A stretch of 64,000 nt of DNA from Anaeramoeba flamelloides (lineage: Eukaryota; Metamonada; Anaeramoebidae): the NCBI GenBank assembly GCA_027625915.1, contig JANTQA010000023.1, positions 7,068,001-7,132,000 on the forward strand, read 5' to 3'. The notes below the pieces were generated by a model. It was not told the DNA's origin. It made no database searches and saw only the letters and a list, made by a program, of their open reading frames with translations. The translations under genes and the position numbers were made by a program. Shown piece by piece: positions 48,100-61,039 of this stretch. Positions within the stretch are counted from its first letter, which is position 1; each line of letters starts with the position of its first letter.

Positions 48100-49083
48100 T
48101 TAATCCATAATAACAGTAATTTTTCCAACTGTGTGACCTGATTTCATTGATTCAAGACTTTCAATGAGTTTGTTAAACGGTACCTTTTTGGTAACATTTG
48201 ATTTAATTTTGCCTGTTGAATAGAGTTCAAGGAATTCGTAACCCATTTTGGCAAGATCTCTTTGTAAGTCAAGGTTATTCATGAGGTGGCCCATTGCAAG
48301 GATTGATTCATGTAAAGTGAATCCGTGGTATGATGGTTGCGCCTTTTCAGGGGCACCTACAATTGTTAATTGTTGGGCATTTAGGTTACATCCCTCCCAA
48401 TTGGTTGTAATGTTGTTTCCATTGATGGACTCCAAAATGTAGTCAACACCTTTCCCGTTAGTGTATTCTTTTAACTTTTCGACAATATTTTCTTTGTGGT
48501 AGTCGATACAATAGTCTGCACCCATGCTCTTGACAAATTCATTATTTTTTGGTGAGCATGTTGTGATCACATTGAGTCCGTGGGCCTTAGCAATTTGGAT
48601 TGCATACGATCCTACACCTCCGGCTCCAGCTTGGATGAAAATGTTTTTGCCCTCTTCAATACGGAACTTTCTCTTAAGTGCGCTCCATGCAGTTAAGGCT
48701 GTAACGGGGATACTGGCAGCCATTTCCCAAGACATTTCCTTTGGCTTTTTGGTACATGTGTCGGCTCTGACAAGGCAATACTCGGCAAAGGTTCCCTTTT
48801 CCTTGCAATTGGTAAGTGCAAAGACTTCGTCGCCTACTTTGAATCCTTCGACGTTTTCGCCGACTTCGTCAACTACACCCGCCAAATCAACACCAAGAAT
48901 ATGTGGGTATTCTTCCCAAACAATGGATTGCATGTTAATTAGCTTGTAATCAAAGGGGTTCAGGCCAACAGCTTTGACTTTCACTCGAAGATATTCTGGT
49001 TTTATTTTGGGGATTGTAGCTTCTCCATAAGTGAGATTTCCTCCTTTGGCATCTAAAAGTACGGCTTTCATTTGTTTGGACAT
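48100..49083 (-). CDS. Zeta-crystallin-like quinone oxidoreductase (MDR family)
   Basis: 327 residues from the ATG at 49083; an upstream in-frame ATG at 49152 would add 23 unconserved residues. I chose the inner start because the family begins close to MKAVLL. It is a zinc-independent medium-chain dehydrogenase/reductase. Marks: GLNPFDYKL, ILGVDLAGVVDEVG near the N-terminal catalytic fold, the NADPH-binding loop QAGAGGVGSYAIQIAK, the MGADYCIDY block, and a C-terminal GKITVIMD ending typical of the family. The structural-zinc cysteine cluster of alcohol dehydrogenases is absent. Probable role: NADPH-dependent reduction of quinones or enones in the cytosol; the exact substrate cannot be read. 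Single exon. Codons are GC-richer than the flanks. Confidence 0.93.
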   Translation of the reverse strand: MSKQMKAVLLDAKGGNLTYGEATIPKIKPEYLRVKVKAVGLNPFDYKLINMQSIVWEEYPHILGVDLAGVVDEVGENVEGFKVGDEVFALTNCKEKGTFAEYCLVRADTCTKKPKEMSWEMAASIPVTALTAWSALKRKFRIEEGKNIFIQAGAGGVGSYAIQIAKAHGLNVITTCSPKNNEFVKSMGADYCIDYHKENIVEKLKEYTNGKGVDYILESINGNNITTNWEGCNLNAQQLTIVGAPEKAQPSYHGFTLHESILAMGHLMNNLDLQRDLAKMGYEFLELYSTGKIKSNVTKKVPFNKLIESLESMKSGHTVGKITVIMD

Positions 49084-52000
49084 TTTTTGCTTTGTAAAAT
49101 TCTGTTGTTGTGTTATGGTGTTTTTGTGTTTTATTATTTTATTGTTTAACAAGGGGAATAAAAAAAGAAGTAAAAAAAAAAAAGAAGTAAAAAAACAATT
49201 ACCTTTGTAGAATAGAAAAAATAAAATGATTATTGATTTGTGTTGAATGTTTTTAAGTAAAACCTAATCAATACCTTGTTTCAATTCGTTTTGGGTTATA
49301 TTTCAAGGTTTTTCTCATCAAATTTGATTTTTGACTTTATTTCTATTTTTCAAAATTTCTGACGTCTGAGTCGTCGTTTCAATAGTCGAAGAAATTGCAA
49401 ACCCAATTGTTTCATTTAAGACTCAGTACTCTTTTTTAGTTGTTTTCTTACGTTATCTTTCTTTAACAGTAAAGAAATTAAAAAAATTCTCAACTTTTTT
49501 ATCTTACTTGCTTTTTTAAAAAATATTTTTGTGAATTTTCTAAAAAACTATTTCGACTTATTTTGTGGCATTTCAGAATTTCACCGAGAAAATGATTAAG
49601 GGTGTGAGAATTAGCATGATTTTTAGATGTTAATTTTGAGATAATTTTTTACCTTTTTTTATTTTCTTAAATATTTTTAGATGAAAGTCACTGAGCCAAA
49701 CATTTTCACCCCATTTTCCTATTTTTCTCTGACAAATGGAGATTTCAAAGAAATAGATTCTAGTTTATGTTTCTCTCGGTATTTTTATTAGGTCACTTTA
49801 GAGGAATTGTCGGTATATTTTGGGTAAAAAGAAACCTAAAAGAAAAGGTACGATTCCAGAATTGAGAAAAGCAAATTGCTTTTCAATTTTATCCTATTTC
49901 TATTTTAAAAACCTGTAAAATTACTCTTTTATGGATCTAATAACTTTGAGTGAATTTTTTTCACAGCAAAGATTGTTTTTACTTGAAAAATAGATCTTGT
50001 GAAACTGAATTTATTTTAAGGAAGTAAGTACATTTTACCATTTTGAAAATTAGTATTTATGAAAAACCTTACTGAAAAATATTTTTTGAATGCCACTAGA
50101 TATTGAAATTTGAAACCAAAACATCAATCCACTAGTCTATTTGTGAAAATCAAAAGTAATTCAGAGTTGAATCTATCATTTTTTTATTTTTTGAACATTT
50201 TTTTTGAATCAATTTTTAGTTTTTTATAAATTTGGTTTTGGATCTAGAAATGAGTTTATATAAATAAGTAAAATAAATCAAAGAATAAACCAAAAAAATA
50301 GACCCGAAAGGGTGTATATTTGAAACGTATATTTTTCTTTTCAGAATTCCAAACATAAAAAGATCAACTTTCCAGAGAAATTTTTTGAAATCAAGAAAAA
50401 AATAAAAAATTCGATAAAAGTCTATTTTCGAAGATTTGTTTTCTTTATCTTCTTAATTTGTTTGTATTAATCCAAACAATATATTACGTTTAATTTCTGG
50501 TCCCATAACTATTTGTTATTATTTTAAAAAAAATTTTTTTACAATTTTGCTTTCAAAATTGTTTTTAAAAATATTTTTATCAAACAAAGCCAAAACAAAG
50601 AATAATATTCAAAAATTAAAGACAAGGGGTTTAAATTCTCAAAATCAAACAACAGTTACATAAGATTCTACCCAAAATAAAAGTAAAATTTACAGTGGTG
50701 TAAATAACCAATGTTTTTTATTTTAACCTATTACTAAAAGTTAACTCATGCAAAAAATATTGGCTTACTTTAGGAATAAAAGAAAAAAATCAATGGGATG
50801 AAAACAGTATATAAATAAGAAATTGGGTTCTTTAAATAAATTTTGGAAAAGGATTATGAAGATATGGAAAGATTATAATGTAATTTTTTGACAAAAAAAT
50901 GAGCAAAATTGAACATTTTTTGAAATTTTTGATAAAAAAACATTTATTTAATTTTGAAAAATTTAAAAATATGGCGAATTTTTTGAAACTAAAGCATTTA
51001 ATATTATTTAACCCTTTTGATTAATTAAAGATATAACCTCTAAAGTCAATTTGGGTCTATACTGAGAATATATAAGTACACCTTCTGGTCTTACAATACC
51101 CAAGTCTGAAAAAAAAAACATGAGTTAAATTTTAGTAATGGATTAAAGGTTATCAACACGGGTTATTTACACCACTCTAGAAAAAATTTCAATCAGATTC
51201 AAAATTTGTTTTTGTTCTCTTTTTTAAAGGAACATTAAGAAAGATAAAATCAAATAAATTTGCCCAATAAATCTTTATTTCTGAAGAAGAATTCAAAAAA
51301 TATCGTATTTTCTGAACAAAAAAAAAGAATTAGATGAATTAAATGAAAATAGGAATTTAAAAATTCATTTTGGAATTTTTTTGAAATAAAAAGTAATTTT
51401 TGTTCATCAAAAATTTTACATAAAAAAGTATTTCTTTGCATGAAGAATTAAAAATAAAACCAAAGTTAAGATAAAGTAAATCTGTAAAATGTTACATATA
51501 AGATCAATAAAATAAATGATTTTTATTTTTTTTTCTTTATCAATTTTTTCATTTTTTTGAATTCCATATTTTTTCGTTGTATATGAAAATATATTATACT
51601 ATGATATATTCGACTCTCGTATTTATTAATTTATCAATATATTTGGTTAAAGAAATGATTTGAAGAATACTGTTTCCGATAAATAATGAATACATAAAAT
51701 ATAATTCACCAAAACAAACAACAAGCGTGTGTGTGTTAATGATATTTCTGAAGGTTGTATTGCAATAAAGAATTATTTTTCCACTGAAAGGAATTGATAC
51801 ATTTTTTTATTGCAGTGTATTTTCTTTTCAAAAATTTCAACAAGAATCATTTTAAAGAAAACTAAAATTTTTAGAATTAAATAGCCTGTTGACTGTAAAG
51901 TGATCTCATTTAAAACACCAAGAATTCAAAAAATATAATATTTAACTGAAGATGACAAATTAAAAAAAGCTTTTTTATCAGAATTAAAATGATCAATTTT

Positions 52001-52171
52001 TGCACACCACACCAAGTAAACGTTTTTATAGATTTCACAATTGTTTTTTTTTTATTCTTTTTTTAAAAAAGAGAGATCTTTATAAGAATAAAAAAAGAAA
52101 AGAAAAAAAACGAAAAGAAAAGAAAAGAAAAAAAATAATTGGGAAAAAGAAGTAGAAACAATAAAAACAAA
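49084..52171. other. Spacer between the oxidoreductase and TMEM230-like genes
   Basis: 3.1 kb. One TIR element (50693-51177) is recognisable. T-rich tracts dominate the rest and no open frame shows coding character. Confidence 0.55.
50693..51177. mobile_element. TIR element with CAGTGGTGTAAATAACC ends
   Basis: Left: TA then CAGTGGTGTAAATAACC. Right: GGTTATTTACACCACTC then TA, the near-exact inverse. It is about 485 bp with no ORF. TA flanks and a CAGT start again suggest a Tc1/mariner-type non-autonomous element. A related GAGTGTTGTAAATAATACGG block sits alone near 45358. Confidence 0.68.
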
Positions 52172-52567
52172 TTATAATTCATCGTAGTCAGGTATTTGAC
52201 TAAAAGTTGTGTGGCCATGGGTTATTTGATTAAAAACCATTCTAAAATTATAACAGCTGGTAAACCCCAATAAAAAAGAAATGACTAAACTAAAAACCCC
52301 AAATGATATTTTTTTTTGAGACAAGACATAAATAGAGATCACGAAAAAAATACATGAAAACAAGAAAAGGATGATCAAAGCAGAAACAGTTTTTTTTTTT
52401 TTTTTAAGTACAGGGCTTGTAATAAATCTCATAAGCCTTCCTTTTCCTTTGTTTTCAATTTTCATGTTTGATCGTTTTTGGGTGTCTTTAAGATCTTCGT
52501 TTTCGTTAAATTCGTCAAATAGTTCGTCATTTAGTACAGTGTCTAAAAACAATTCAGAAGACGACAT
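52172..52567 (-). CDS. TMEM230-like two-pass membrane protein (TMEM230/TMEM134 family)
   Basis: 131 residues, single exon. An acidic N-terminal region (1-35) and a Lys-rich stretch before the membrane (KKKKK at about 55-59) are followed by two hydrophobic segments (about 61-83 and 87-106) with a short loop. The C-terminal pattern, glycine-containing helix, then YNFRMVFNQITHGHTTFSQI and PDYDEL, matches the TMEM230 ending (HLRIAYY...Y.YDDIPDFDD) as I know it. In animals TMEM230 sits on secretory and synaptic vesicles and endosomes and affects trafficking; the role here is inferred from that. Length is normal for the family (about 120). No signal peptide. The start is the first ATG, and upstream sequence is AT-rich. 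Confidence 0.85.
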   Translation of the reverse strand: MSSSELFLDTVLNDELFDEFNENEDLKDTQKRSNMKIENKGKGRLMRFITSPVLKKKKKTVSALIILFLFSCIFFVISIYVLSQKKISFGVFSLVISFLLGFTSCYNFRMVFNQITHGHTTFSQIPDYDEL

Positions 52568-54735
52568 ATTGCTTAAAAAGAGTTTGTTAATTTGTTAGAT
52601 TCTATAAATTTTGGTTTGGTTTGCTTTTTTTGAAGGTGGTTTTGGAGTGAAAGTACAAAAAATTCAAAGATGTGTGACAGGGAGTAAAAATTAAAAAAAT
52701 GATCATTGTCAAAATAATTTTAAGGTAGTTTGAAAGAATTACAAAGAACAATGAAACTAACTCTCAACCAATCTTTTTTATAGTATATGTAATATTATTT
52801 TGATTTTTTTTTCTTTTCTTGCTCTTGAACTAAAAAAGTACTTATTTTATAGGTGTTTTACTATTAAAACTTTTTGAAAATTGTAAGATCTAAAGACAGT
52901 AAAATGTATTTATCTTCCTACTCCAGTTTTTTTCACACCTTAAGGACTTTGTTTGTTTCCTTTTTTTTAAAATGGAAAACTAAATCGGATAAATTGTTTT
53001 TATGAAAAATATTCCACCTAAAAGATGAAATTTAATGATCGACAACAACATTGTAAAAGTTTTTTAAGCATGTGTTTCAAATATAACTGATTTCTGGTGT
53101 ATCTTTTTATTCTTATTAATCCAATACAAAATTTAATTTGCTACACAGTCCTATACAAAGGTCGAATCAATATTAAATTTAAAATCATTGAGGTTATGAG
53201 AAAATTTTAAATGAACAATTAAATTAGTTTGAGATTTATAGGTAAATATTAAATGTAAATTAAAGGATTTTTATGACTAAAAATTATTCATAAAGTATTT
53301 CTATTATTTATAGAAAATTTTCTTTTGGCCTTCATTTTTAGTAATTCTTTATTAATAACAGTTCTTGTAGAAGTCAATATTATCCTATTTTATATTTTTC
53401 ATATTTTTCTTCTATTATATGATAAATAAGTCTTTGAGAAGGAAAGAAACGTGGGTTTTGAATTAGATATAAGGGTTTTCCCAAGTTTGCATTGTTTGGT
53501 TTAATAATAGCAAGTTTTAATACAGGTCTATCAAGGCAACACAAAAATTCCATTTTATCATAGTTTGTGGCTGAAAGATCTTATTCCATCAAATGAAAAT
53601 AGTTTCTTTTTGTAAAAAAATAGTTTCTTTTTTCCTTTTATTATGGTTTTATTTTATTTTTTATTTTTTTTTTTTGAGATCCCCGTTTCTCAAGTACTTG
53701 GAAATATTCTTTTGAAGATAAATATCACAATTTCTGATTTAAGTATTTCATCAAAGTTTCTGTTTTAATAATTCTTCAATATTTTACTGATTTTCTCTTA
53801 CAACAATTCTACTCTACTTTTTAAAATTAAGTTTCACAGTATTTACAAAGGGTTTGGAAATTCAGACGATTGTGACATAAATCCTATTTTTCCAATAAAA
53901 TCAGTTTTTTTTTTTTTTTTTTTTTCAATAAAAACATCTAATCTAATTTTAAAGTGTGTGACTAACATTAAATCAATTCTGAATTGTAGCCAATTGATTA
54001 ATTTCAGAAAATTTTTAATTAAGATTGAAATTTGACGTTAAATTATCCAACTTGTTTCCCATAGTTTGATTGAGCCCACTGTTAATAAATTTATCAATAT
54101 TATAAAAAATATGATGTAAGTTATTTTTAGCAAAGAGGTTCATCTATGCTGATTTTGTTTGTTTCTGTAACATTTTGTCTGATACAAGATAAATGATTTT
54201 TTTTTTTTTTGAGTGGAGGTATATAAATTTTTTCAGCAGATCACATTTGCATTTTGAAATTTTAAAATCATATTTTTTTATTTATGGTCTAAAATTTGTT
54301 TAAAAAAATCACAAAGGGTATTTTTAAAAACCAATTTCACTTTTCATTACAAATTTTCATGTAATTTTATTAAACATGAAAAAATCAAAATTTAGGCAAT
54401 TTTTTCAGGGTTTTGTTTTTTTAACTGAGTTGATTTTATAAGAATTAGAATTTTGTGCTTTGATTTGGGAATATTTTTATTTCTTAATTTTTTTCCAGTA
54501 TGTGTGTTTGAAAAGTAACCTAGGTTGTAATTGGTATGTATATGATAAATTATCGTAAAATATAAAAATTAAAAAACCGAAAACTAATATAATAAGACCA
54601 TGTTAAATACTTGGTCGTTAAACTTAATAGAAGGTATTATTTTTTTCTCTATGGGAAGATATTAGTTAATTAAAGAATAATAATAAAAAATTCAAGTATT
54701 TTGATAAAAATACAAGTTGATATATAGCCCCCCCC

Positions 54736-54782
<47 letters not shown>

Positions 54783-55139
54783 TATTCTGAAAAAATGTTC
54801 AAAGAAAGGTTTTACATTTAATTGAATAGCACAAACTAAATAAATATTTAATTGTAATCATAAAAGAAATGTTGTTTTATCCATAAAGTTTGAGATGAAG
54901 ATTTTTGATTAAATTCTGGACTAATACATATTACTTTAGTGTGTTTTTTCATATGTTTTTTAATAAGGGGGTTGAATATCACTGATTTTTGATATAATAC
55001 TATTTATTTGTAGTATTTTAAATTAGATGCTAAACTTAAAAAATTAAACTTTCAATACGTTAAAATAGTTTAAAGAATCGCAAGAAGACAATTTCATTCA
55101 AACTCGAGATAATTTTGATTTTTGAAAAATACTAGTTTC

Positions 55140-55525
55140 GATTTTTCTTATTTTTTAGTTTTTTGTTTTCATTTAATCATTTGAATTACCTAACCTCTTT
55201 TGTTAGATCAATATTTAAAATAATGATTGAAATTTTATTAAAGTTGGTTTCTTTAAAACAGAAGAAATCGGATAAAATTGGTCGGTATATTTAACATTTG
55301 TTTGATCAACAATTGAAAATAGGATTAAACAAATAAACGAATGGATTTTTCTATTAAAATCTTCAAAATTTTTAAAAAATTATTGTTATGTTAGTGTTGA
55401 TAATTATTTTTTTTTATTTTGTGGGTTTTATAATTTATAAACACTTATTAACATTTCAAACTGTCGTTCTGATTTGGTATTTCTACTTGAATCTCTTAAA
55501 TAAGATTTTTTTCTTAAAATTGGAT
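55140..55525. mobile_element. Family A TIR element relic (right half)
   Basis: Matches the right arm of the copy at 2447-3781 in order: AAAGTTGGTTTCTTTAAAAC, TTTGATCAACAATTG, TTATAATTTATAA, GATTTGGTATTTCT, AAATAAGATTTTTTTC. The GGAGATGGG block is missing and no left arm is visible, so it is a truncated or heavily diverged copy. Confidence 0.5.
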
Positions 55526-57010
55526 TCAAATGATTTACAAGTTTTTAATTGGGTTTTAGAATAACCATTTCAATTTTTTTTTCTTGTTATAAGATATACA
55601 TTAAATATATAAATTAAGAATTTTTTATTTACAAAATTTATTGTACAAAATATTTTAATAAAATTAATAATATTTATATTGTGATATGCTCTTGATAAAG
55701 ATATTAAAATTGAAAAAATCAAAATTTCGTTGCAATTTCAAAAAATTACAAAAAAACCATAAAAATCCAATTCCTAATTTCATATAAACACAAATAATTA
55801 ATAACGGCATCTTCAAAAATAATTTTAAATGTAAGCTATTTCCAAAAAATTGGGTCTAAATTTATTTTACAAATTTTTTATTAAACTAAATAGTTCAAAG
55901 GGGTATTTAAATATCAAATTGTTTTATTAACTATTTAAATATACAACACCATTAAATACTATTAATAGATTATTGGTAATTATTCAATTTATTTCTTAGT
56001 GTATTATTGCATATATAAAAGATATTAAATTTAAAGATCCCATCGTTATTGATTTTTTTAGGGGTGAAAAGTAGTGTTTATTATTTTCTTTTTGGTTCAA
56101 AAAAATTTTTCCCATTCTTTTTTAATCTCAACTGATTTTCAAATAGAACTGAATATAGATAACTGTATTTGATTGTTCAAAAAATCATTTTTGCCCTTTC
56201 CATATTTCCAGTTTTTTATTGGGCTCGGTAATGCACAGTTTTCTCCAAAAAAAAAAGTGCAATTTTTTATATTTCATTTTTGGAAAATATTTTGTGAACA
56301 TGTTTTGAAATTAATGTACTATTCCTTGATTCTGTTGGTATTTACTTTTAACTTGTTTTGGAATTATCAATTAACAATTATCTTCACTGGCAAAGAATAT
56401 TTTTTTTATGAAACCTAAAAGAAAAATGCTAGACTTTATTGGGAATAACTTACAGTATTTCCAAGGCTACCATGTATTTTTAATACTAAAATAGATATTA
56501 TATTGAAATAAGAGGGTAAGTGTGTGTGTGTGGAGGGGGGGGGGGGGTTAATATTAAGTTTCAATTTAAGCTCTTGGTTGGGTTTTTTTTTGGCCACTTT
56601 AAATCATGAACAAAAAAATCAGAAAAAGATCTTACAGAATAGTAGAAAATTGAGTTTAAAATGTTTATATACGCTGAGTTTATCCATTCTTTGAATTTTA
56701 TATTGTGAATATAGACACTTCAAAATTCTCTCTTTTGGTGATAAAGCGTTTTTAGACTAAAACCTTAATAACACACCAAAGATTCTAAAAATTGGGGCAT
56801 TTATTAAGGATTAGTAGAATTTTATGGTTAGTGGATACTATTTTTCCGCCCAGTAACATATTTATAGACTTTTAAGAAACGTGATCTAAGGGATCTTGTT
56901 AACTTGAAAAATTTAGGTTTTTTTTGGAAAATTTTGAGTTGGGCAAAAAACAATTTACCATTCATCAAATCCAAATTATTCTCAACAAATTTTGAAGAAA
57001 AAAATTTCAT

Positions 57011-57104
57011 TAGGAAAATGTCACACCACTTTCTTTTCAAGTATGTTAGAGGGTAGCGAGAGAATATAAATATACTTGAAAAGAAAGTAGGGTGGCATTT
57101 TCTT
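57011..57104. repeat. Small inverted repeat, about 34-bp arms
   Basis: AGGAAAATGTCACACCACTT plus TCTTTTCAAGTAT on the left pairs with ATACTTGAAAAGAAAGTAGG plus GTGGCATTTTCTT on the right, with a loop of about 23 bp. Two to three mismatches. It could be a MITE core or a 3'-end hairpin. Confidence 0.7.
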
Positions 57105-57790
57105 AATATCAAAAAAAGAAGCTTTTTAGTTTTGCCTTGTTTTGTTCAGGAAATTCAATAAGTTTTTGGATCAATAAATGATTTTCCAGCTAAATATAAA
57201 AAATCCCAAAAATTGCAATATTTTGACTTTTCCTCAATCTATTGTCTTTTAAAGCTTTATTTCTGTTTATGGTATTTTATTTCAACCCTCGCAGATGAAA
57301 AATTCGAATAGTCCTTAAATTTTTTTGAAAGAAAGAGGATCATTTAAAAAAATAATTATTTGAAAATCCAAAACGAATCAAAAATTTCATAATAAAACAT
57401 TTTTATGGTAACAATTTAACTTTGAAATGTGATCTTCATATGGAACAATGGATAATTACTCATAAGGAAAGTAGACAAAAAGTTTAATTAGAGAAAATCT
57501 TGAACTTCTCTTGAATATAATATTGTTAATTCTTAATCAAGTATCAATGGTGAACGAATGGTAAGGTTGCAATTTTAAGAACAATTGAGATTTCAATAGC
57601 GGAAACTTAAAACATAAATAAAAAAAAAAAACAAAATGAATTTTTGGGGTATTTTAGTGTTTTTGTTTTTATTTAAATTTAAGGTTTTATTATTTTAAAT
57701 TATTCTAATAAAGCATATTTGTGTTAATATTTCTTGTAAAAAGAAAAAAAAAATCTAAAAATAAATAAATGTAAAAAAAAAAAAAAATTT

Positions 57791-58759
57791 CTAATATTTT
57801 CCAAAAAGATATTCTTTTGGATAAGAGGAAGGGATTCCATAGGAACTGGACACAAAAGAAATTTTTTCAGGGAAAATGAGTTGGTGAGTATTTTGCTCAT
57901 TCTGCATGCTTCCAAACTGTATTTCGATTTCGTCGCCGAGTGATTCCATTTCGTCGTCGCTCACGAGGTAGCATTGCGTATCCATATCGATTTCCAAATC
58001 GTTTGTGTTTTTTGGGTAGCCATAAAAGTCTTCGTTTGAAGACGATGGAAGGTCTTCGCTTAATGAGTCGTCGTAACTTTCTTCTCCAAATTGTTCGTAT
58101 GTCGACGTTGTGTCTTCGGTGATCTGAGTTTCCTGTTGCCCAAGTCTGTTTCTGAGAAACCCACAGTCTAATTGCTGCTTCTGGGGCTCCTGTCTTGGGG
58201 GCTGTTTCTTTGCCGTGGGCTTGCTGTACGGTGTGTACAACGAACGAAGGTGACTTAGGTCGATCACTTCATCTTGGTTGGTCGCCAGCCCTTGCTCACC
58301 CTCTTCCTTTTCCTTTTCCTTTTTCTTTTGTTGTTGGCGTTGTTCGCGTTCTTGCTGTTCGTGGTTTTCGATTTGCTTTTGCAAATTGAGGTAATACTGT
58401 TGATCGCCTTGTTCGGTGCTTGTGGCCGAATTCAACCCATTCTCGAGCTTTTCCAAAAGCTGGTGTTTTTTGAGTTGCTCTTCTTTTTTTTGTTTGTTGT
58501 CTGTAGACAAAACGAAAAGTGCTGTGACAGCTGATTTTTCTTTCCTTGATCTTCCTTTTAATTTTTTTCGAAATGCCATTTTGATTTTTCCTGTTTTGGT
58601 TTTTATTTTCGTTTTGGTTTTTGTTTTTGTTGTTGAGTTTGACTTGGTCTTTTTTTTGGTGGAAATTTTGGATTTTTTTTTTTTTTTATTTTTCTTATTT
58701 TTTTTTCGTAAAAACATCCCAAATTTTTTGTTGTTCTTTTTTTCGAAATTCCTATTCAT
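57791..58759 (-). CDS. Unrecognised highly charged protein
   Basis: 322 residues, single exon; I do not recognise a family. It has three zones: a Lys/Thr-rich N-terminus (1-60) with KTKTKTK-type repeats that may be a nuclear localisation or nucleolar-type signal; a Gln/Glu/Lys-rich middle (about 75-165) predicted as a helix or coiled coil; and an acidic, Ser-rich C-terminal half (about 210-310) with DSLSEDLPSSSNEDF and SDDEMESLGDEIEIQFG. Two compact stretches, KSAVTALFVLSTD and EVIDLSHLRSLYTPYSKPTA, could be short binding motifs. An internal Met61 (MAFRKKLKGRSRKEK, ATG at 58579) is an alternative start. No membrane segments. The 57900-58450 part is strikingly GC-rich for this window, which supports a real, selected gene. 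A nuclear regulatory or RNA-related role is only a guess. Confidence 0.7.
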   Translation of the reverse strand: MNRNFEKKNNKKFGMFLRKKNKKNKKKKKSKISTKKKTKSNSTTKTKTKTKIKTKTGKIKMAFRKKLKGRSRKEKSAVTALFVLSTDNKQKKEEQLKKHQLLEKLENGLNSATSTEQGDQQYYLNLQKQIENHEQQEREQRQQQKKKEKEKEEGEQGLATNQDEVIDLSHLRSLYTPYSKPTAKKQPPRQEPQKQQLDCGFLRNRLGQQETQITEDTTSTYEQFGEESYDDSLSEDLPSSSNEDFYGYPKNTNDLEIDMDTQCYLVSDDEMESLGDEIEIQFGSMQNEQNTHQLIFPEKISFVSSSYGIPSSYPKEYLFGKY

Positions 58760-58906
58760 TTTTCAAAAAGAGTAGAAGTTAAAAAAAAAAAAAAAATTTA
58801 ATTAATGAGTATTCAAAAATAAAGAAAATGAGAATAATTTTTTTTTTTATGATCTTAATGACTTTTTTAGTTTTGGATTTAAATAGGGTTGTTTGATTGT
58901 TTTAAA

Positions 58907-58942
<36 letters not shown>

Positions 58943-61039
58943 AAAAAGAAAGAGTTCAAAATTATCAATCCGTTTTTAAATTGAAGACACAGTTTTTGGT
59001 CAGAGATCAAAAGAAAGTTTGTAGACAGATCAAGATTAGTCCTATTAATTTCAACTAATATGTTGTATCAATTTCACCTTTTTTGTTTTTCTTTTTTGTT
59101 TTTTTTTTGGATTTGTTGAAATAAAAAAGAATTTGAATAATTACCTTTTAGGATTTAATACAATACTTGACGACATTACAGTGTATTTCTAATTTTACAA
59201 ATAATATTTTTCAAAGAGTATTGAAAAGGTTACAATTAATGTGGTCTAATTAAGGTCAGAAAAAATTTTTTAAAAAAAAAAAAATTGTAAAAATAATTCG
59301 TTAAAGAGAAAAAAATGAATAAAACTCAATCATTTTTTTTGAGAAAAAGAAATTCAAATGTGAAAGAGTAACAATAAAGTCTTTTTTAATTTTCGTAATT
59401 CTCTAAATTTTTAAATTTAAAATATTTCTAAAAGTGTTTTTTACAATTATTACAAAATGCAGAAAACAAGAAAAAAATATCAAAAGGGTTGAAAACATGA
59501 TTTATTATTGGGAAATTTTAAAAAAAAAAATTTTGAAAATCGAAATGTATCACAATCTTTTTTGTGTTTTTGATCAAATAAATTAAAAATAAAGATTTTT
59601 TTCTTAAACTCTTTATAAAATAAAAGCAAAAATATCGAAAATCATGGTTTACAATTCGATATTGCTTCTCATTTGGTACTTTTGATGTTATCTCATTTAT
59701 TGACTAATTTCTTCACAACATGTAATTTGAATCAATTGGATATTGGTTATGTTAGAGGTTTTCTTGGGTTTAGTGGGATAAATACCCACAATTGATCACG
59801 ATTATTACAAGAGAAGTTTTGGATTGGGTTTGTTTATTTATTAACAACATCTTTGTTACTTTTAAGAAAATTAAGTGAACAAATAAGAAGTTGCACGAAG
59901 AAGGTATGATGACTCTTACTTTGTTTAAAAATTAAAATCTCTTCTTGAATCAAAAAAGAAATGATCAGTTATAAGATAGTGATAAAAGTTGATCTTTTCA
60001 ACTCAAAAAGATCTTTCGATAATAGTTGCTAAAATAATCATTTCACCTTGTTGCAACACATTTTTCGTTTTTTAAGAAAGTTTACTTATTAAATCAACAA
60101 AACCAAAAATAACCCCTATGTATTTCGGATACTGGTTTCTTAAAGTTCTTAAGATTTAAAAATTAATCCTAAAAATCAAATAAATATATATCTCTAAAAA
60201 TAGAGTTAATTATCATTATTTTTCTCTTCTCAAACCAACAAAAAATCAAAAAACAACATTTTTAAAATCACGAAAAAATTTGAACAAATTCAGTTCACAT
60301 GACAACACCTCGGAGTTAACCCATAAAATTTTTTTAAAGTTGATAAAATTATGATAAGTTAATTTTATTTTATTTTGAAAAAAGAAGAAAAAATCCAACT
60401 ACTTTATTTGGAAACCTGGTTTTTAAACTCTCGAAACCCTTTTTTGATCACTGTATGTAAGAAAAAAACCAACTATTTGCGAAAAAATCCAAATTGTGTT
60501 CAGGGACTAATTAACTAAAAAAAATTTTCAAATAAATTTTAAAAGCAAATTCAAAAAAATTATCACTTCATGAAATGGAAAAAAGGGGTAAAAATCTGAT
60601 AACTACAAAAATATCAAACTTACTTTTAAGTCTATTTTCAGATATGAATTCTTGTTTACAAAAGTTTCATAATTTTTCTCATTTGAGAAAAATTTAAAAT
60701 TCCTCAAATGAATTATTTTAACAAAAAATAGTTTCTTTGAAAGAAGAAAGAAATCTTAATATCTATGAAGGAAGTGACAATAATACACTTTAAAAACGAA
60801 ACAACTAAGTCCAAAATTAACAAAGTATTTAAAAATCTACTTAATTTCAAAAAAAAATACAATAATAATTTAAACTTATTAAAATATAGTACTTTGGTTT
60901 TTTGATTAAAAGAATAATTCAAATCAATTTTTTCTTTTAATTGAACAAAATAATTATGAGAAAAAGAACCAAACAATTATACAAAAAAATTCCCCCAAAA
61001 TACCTTTTTAAAATCTGGGAAATTCAACTTATAATTTAA

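Larger units (their letters stand above)
52568..57790. other. Spacer between the TMEM230-like gene and the charged-protein gene
   Basis: 5.2 kb without supportable genes. It holds a family A relic (55140-55525), a small inverted repeat (57011-57104), a family E arm relic near 56451, a poly-C then poly-A run near 54728, and a poly-G run near 56532-56547. The frames at 56173-56418 and 56828-57112 look like chance. Confidence 0.6.

Noticed and set aside
58195-58775. Plus-strand hydrophobic frames opposite the charged protein gene
   Set aside because: Antisense of Lys/Glu/Gln-rich coding sequence gives Phe/Leu-rich artefacts that mimic membrane proteins.
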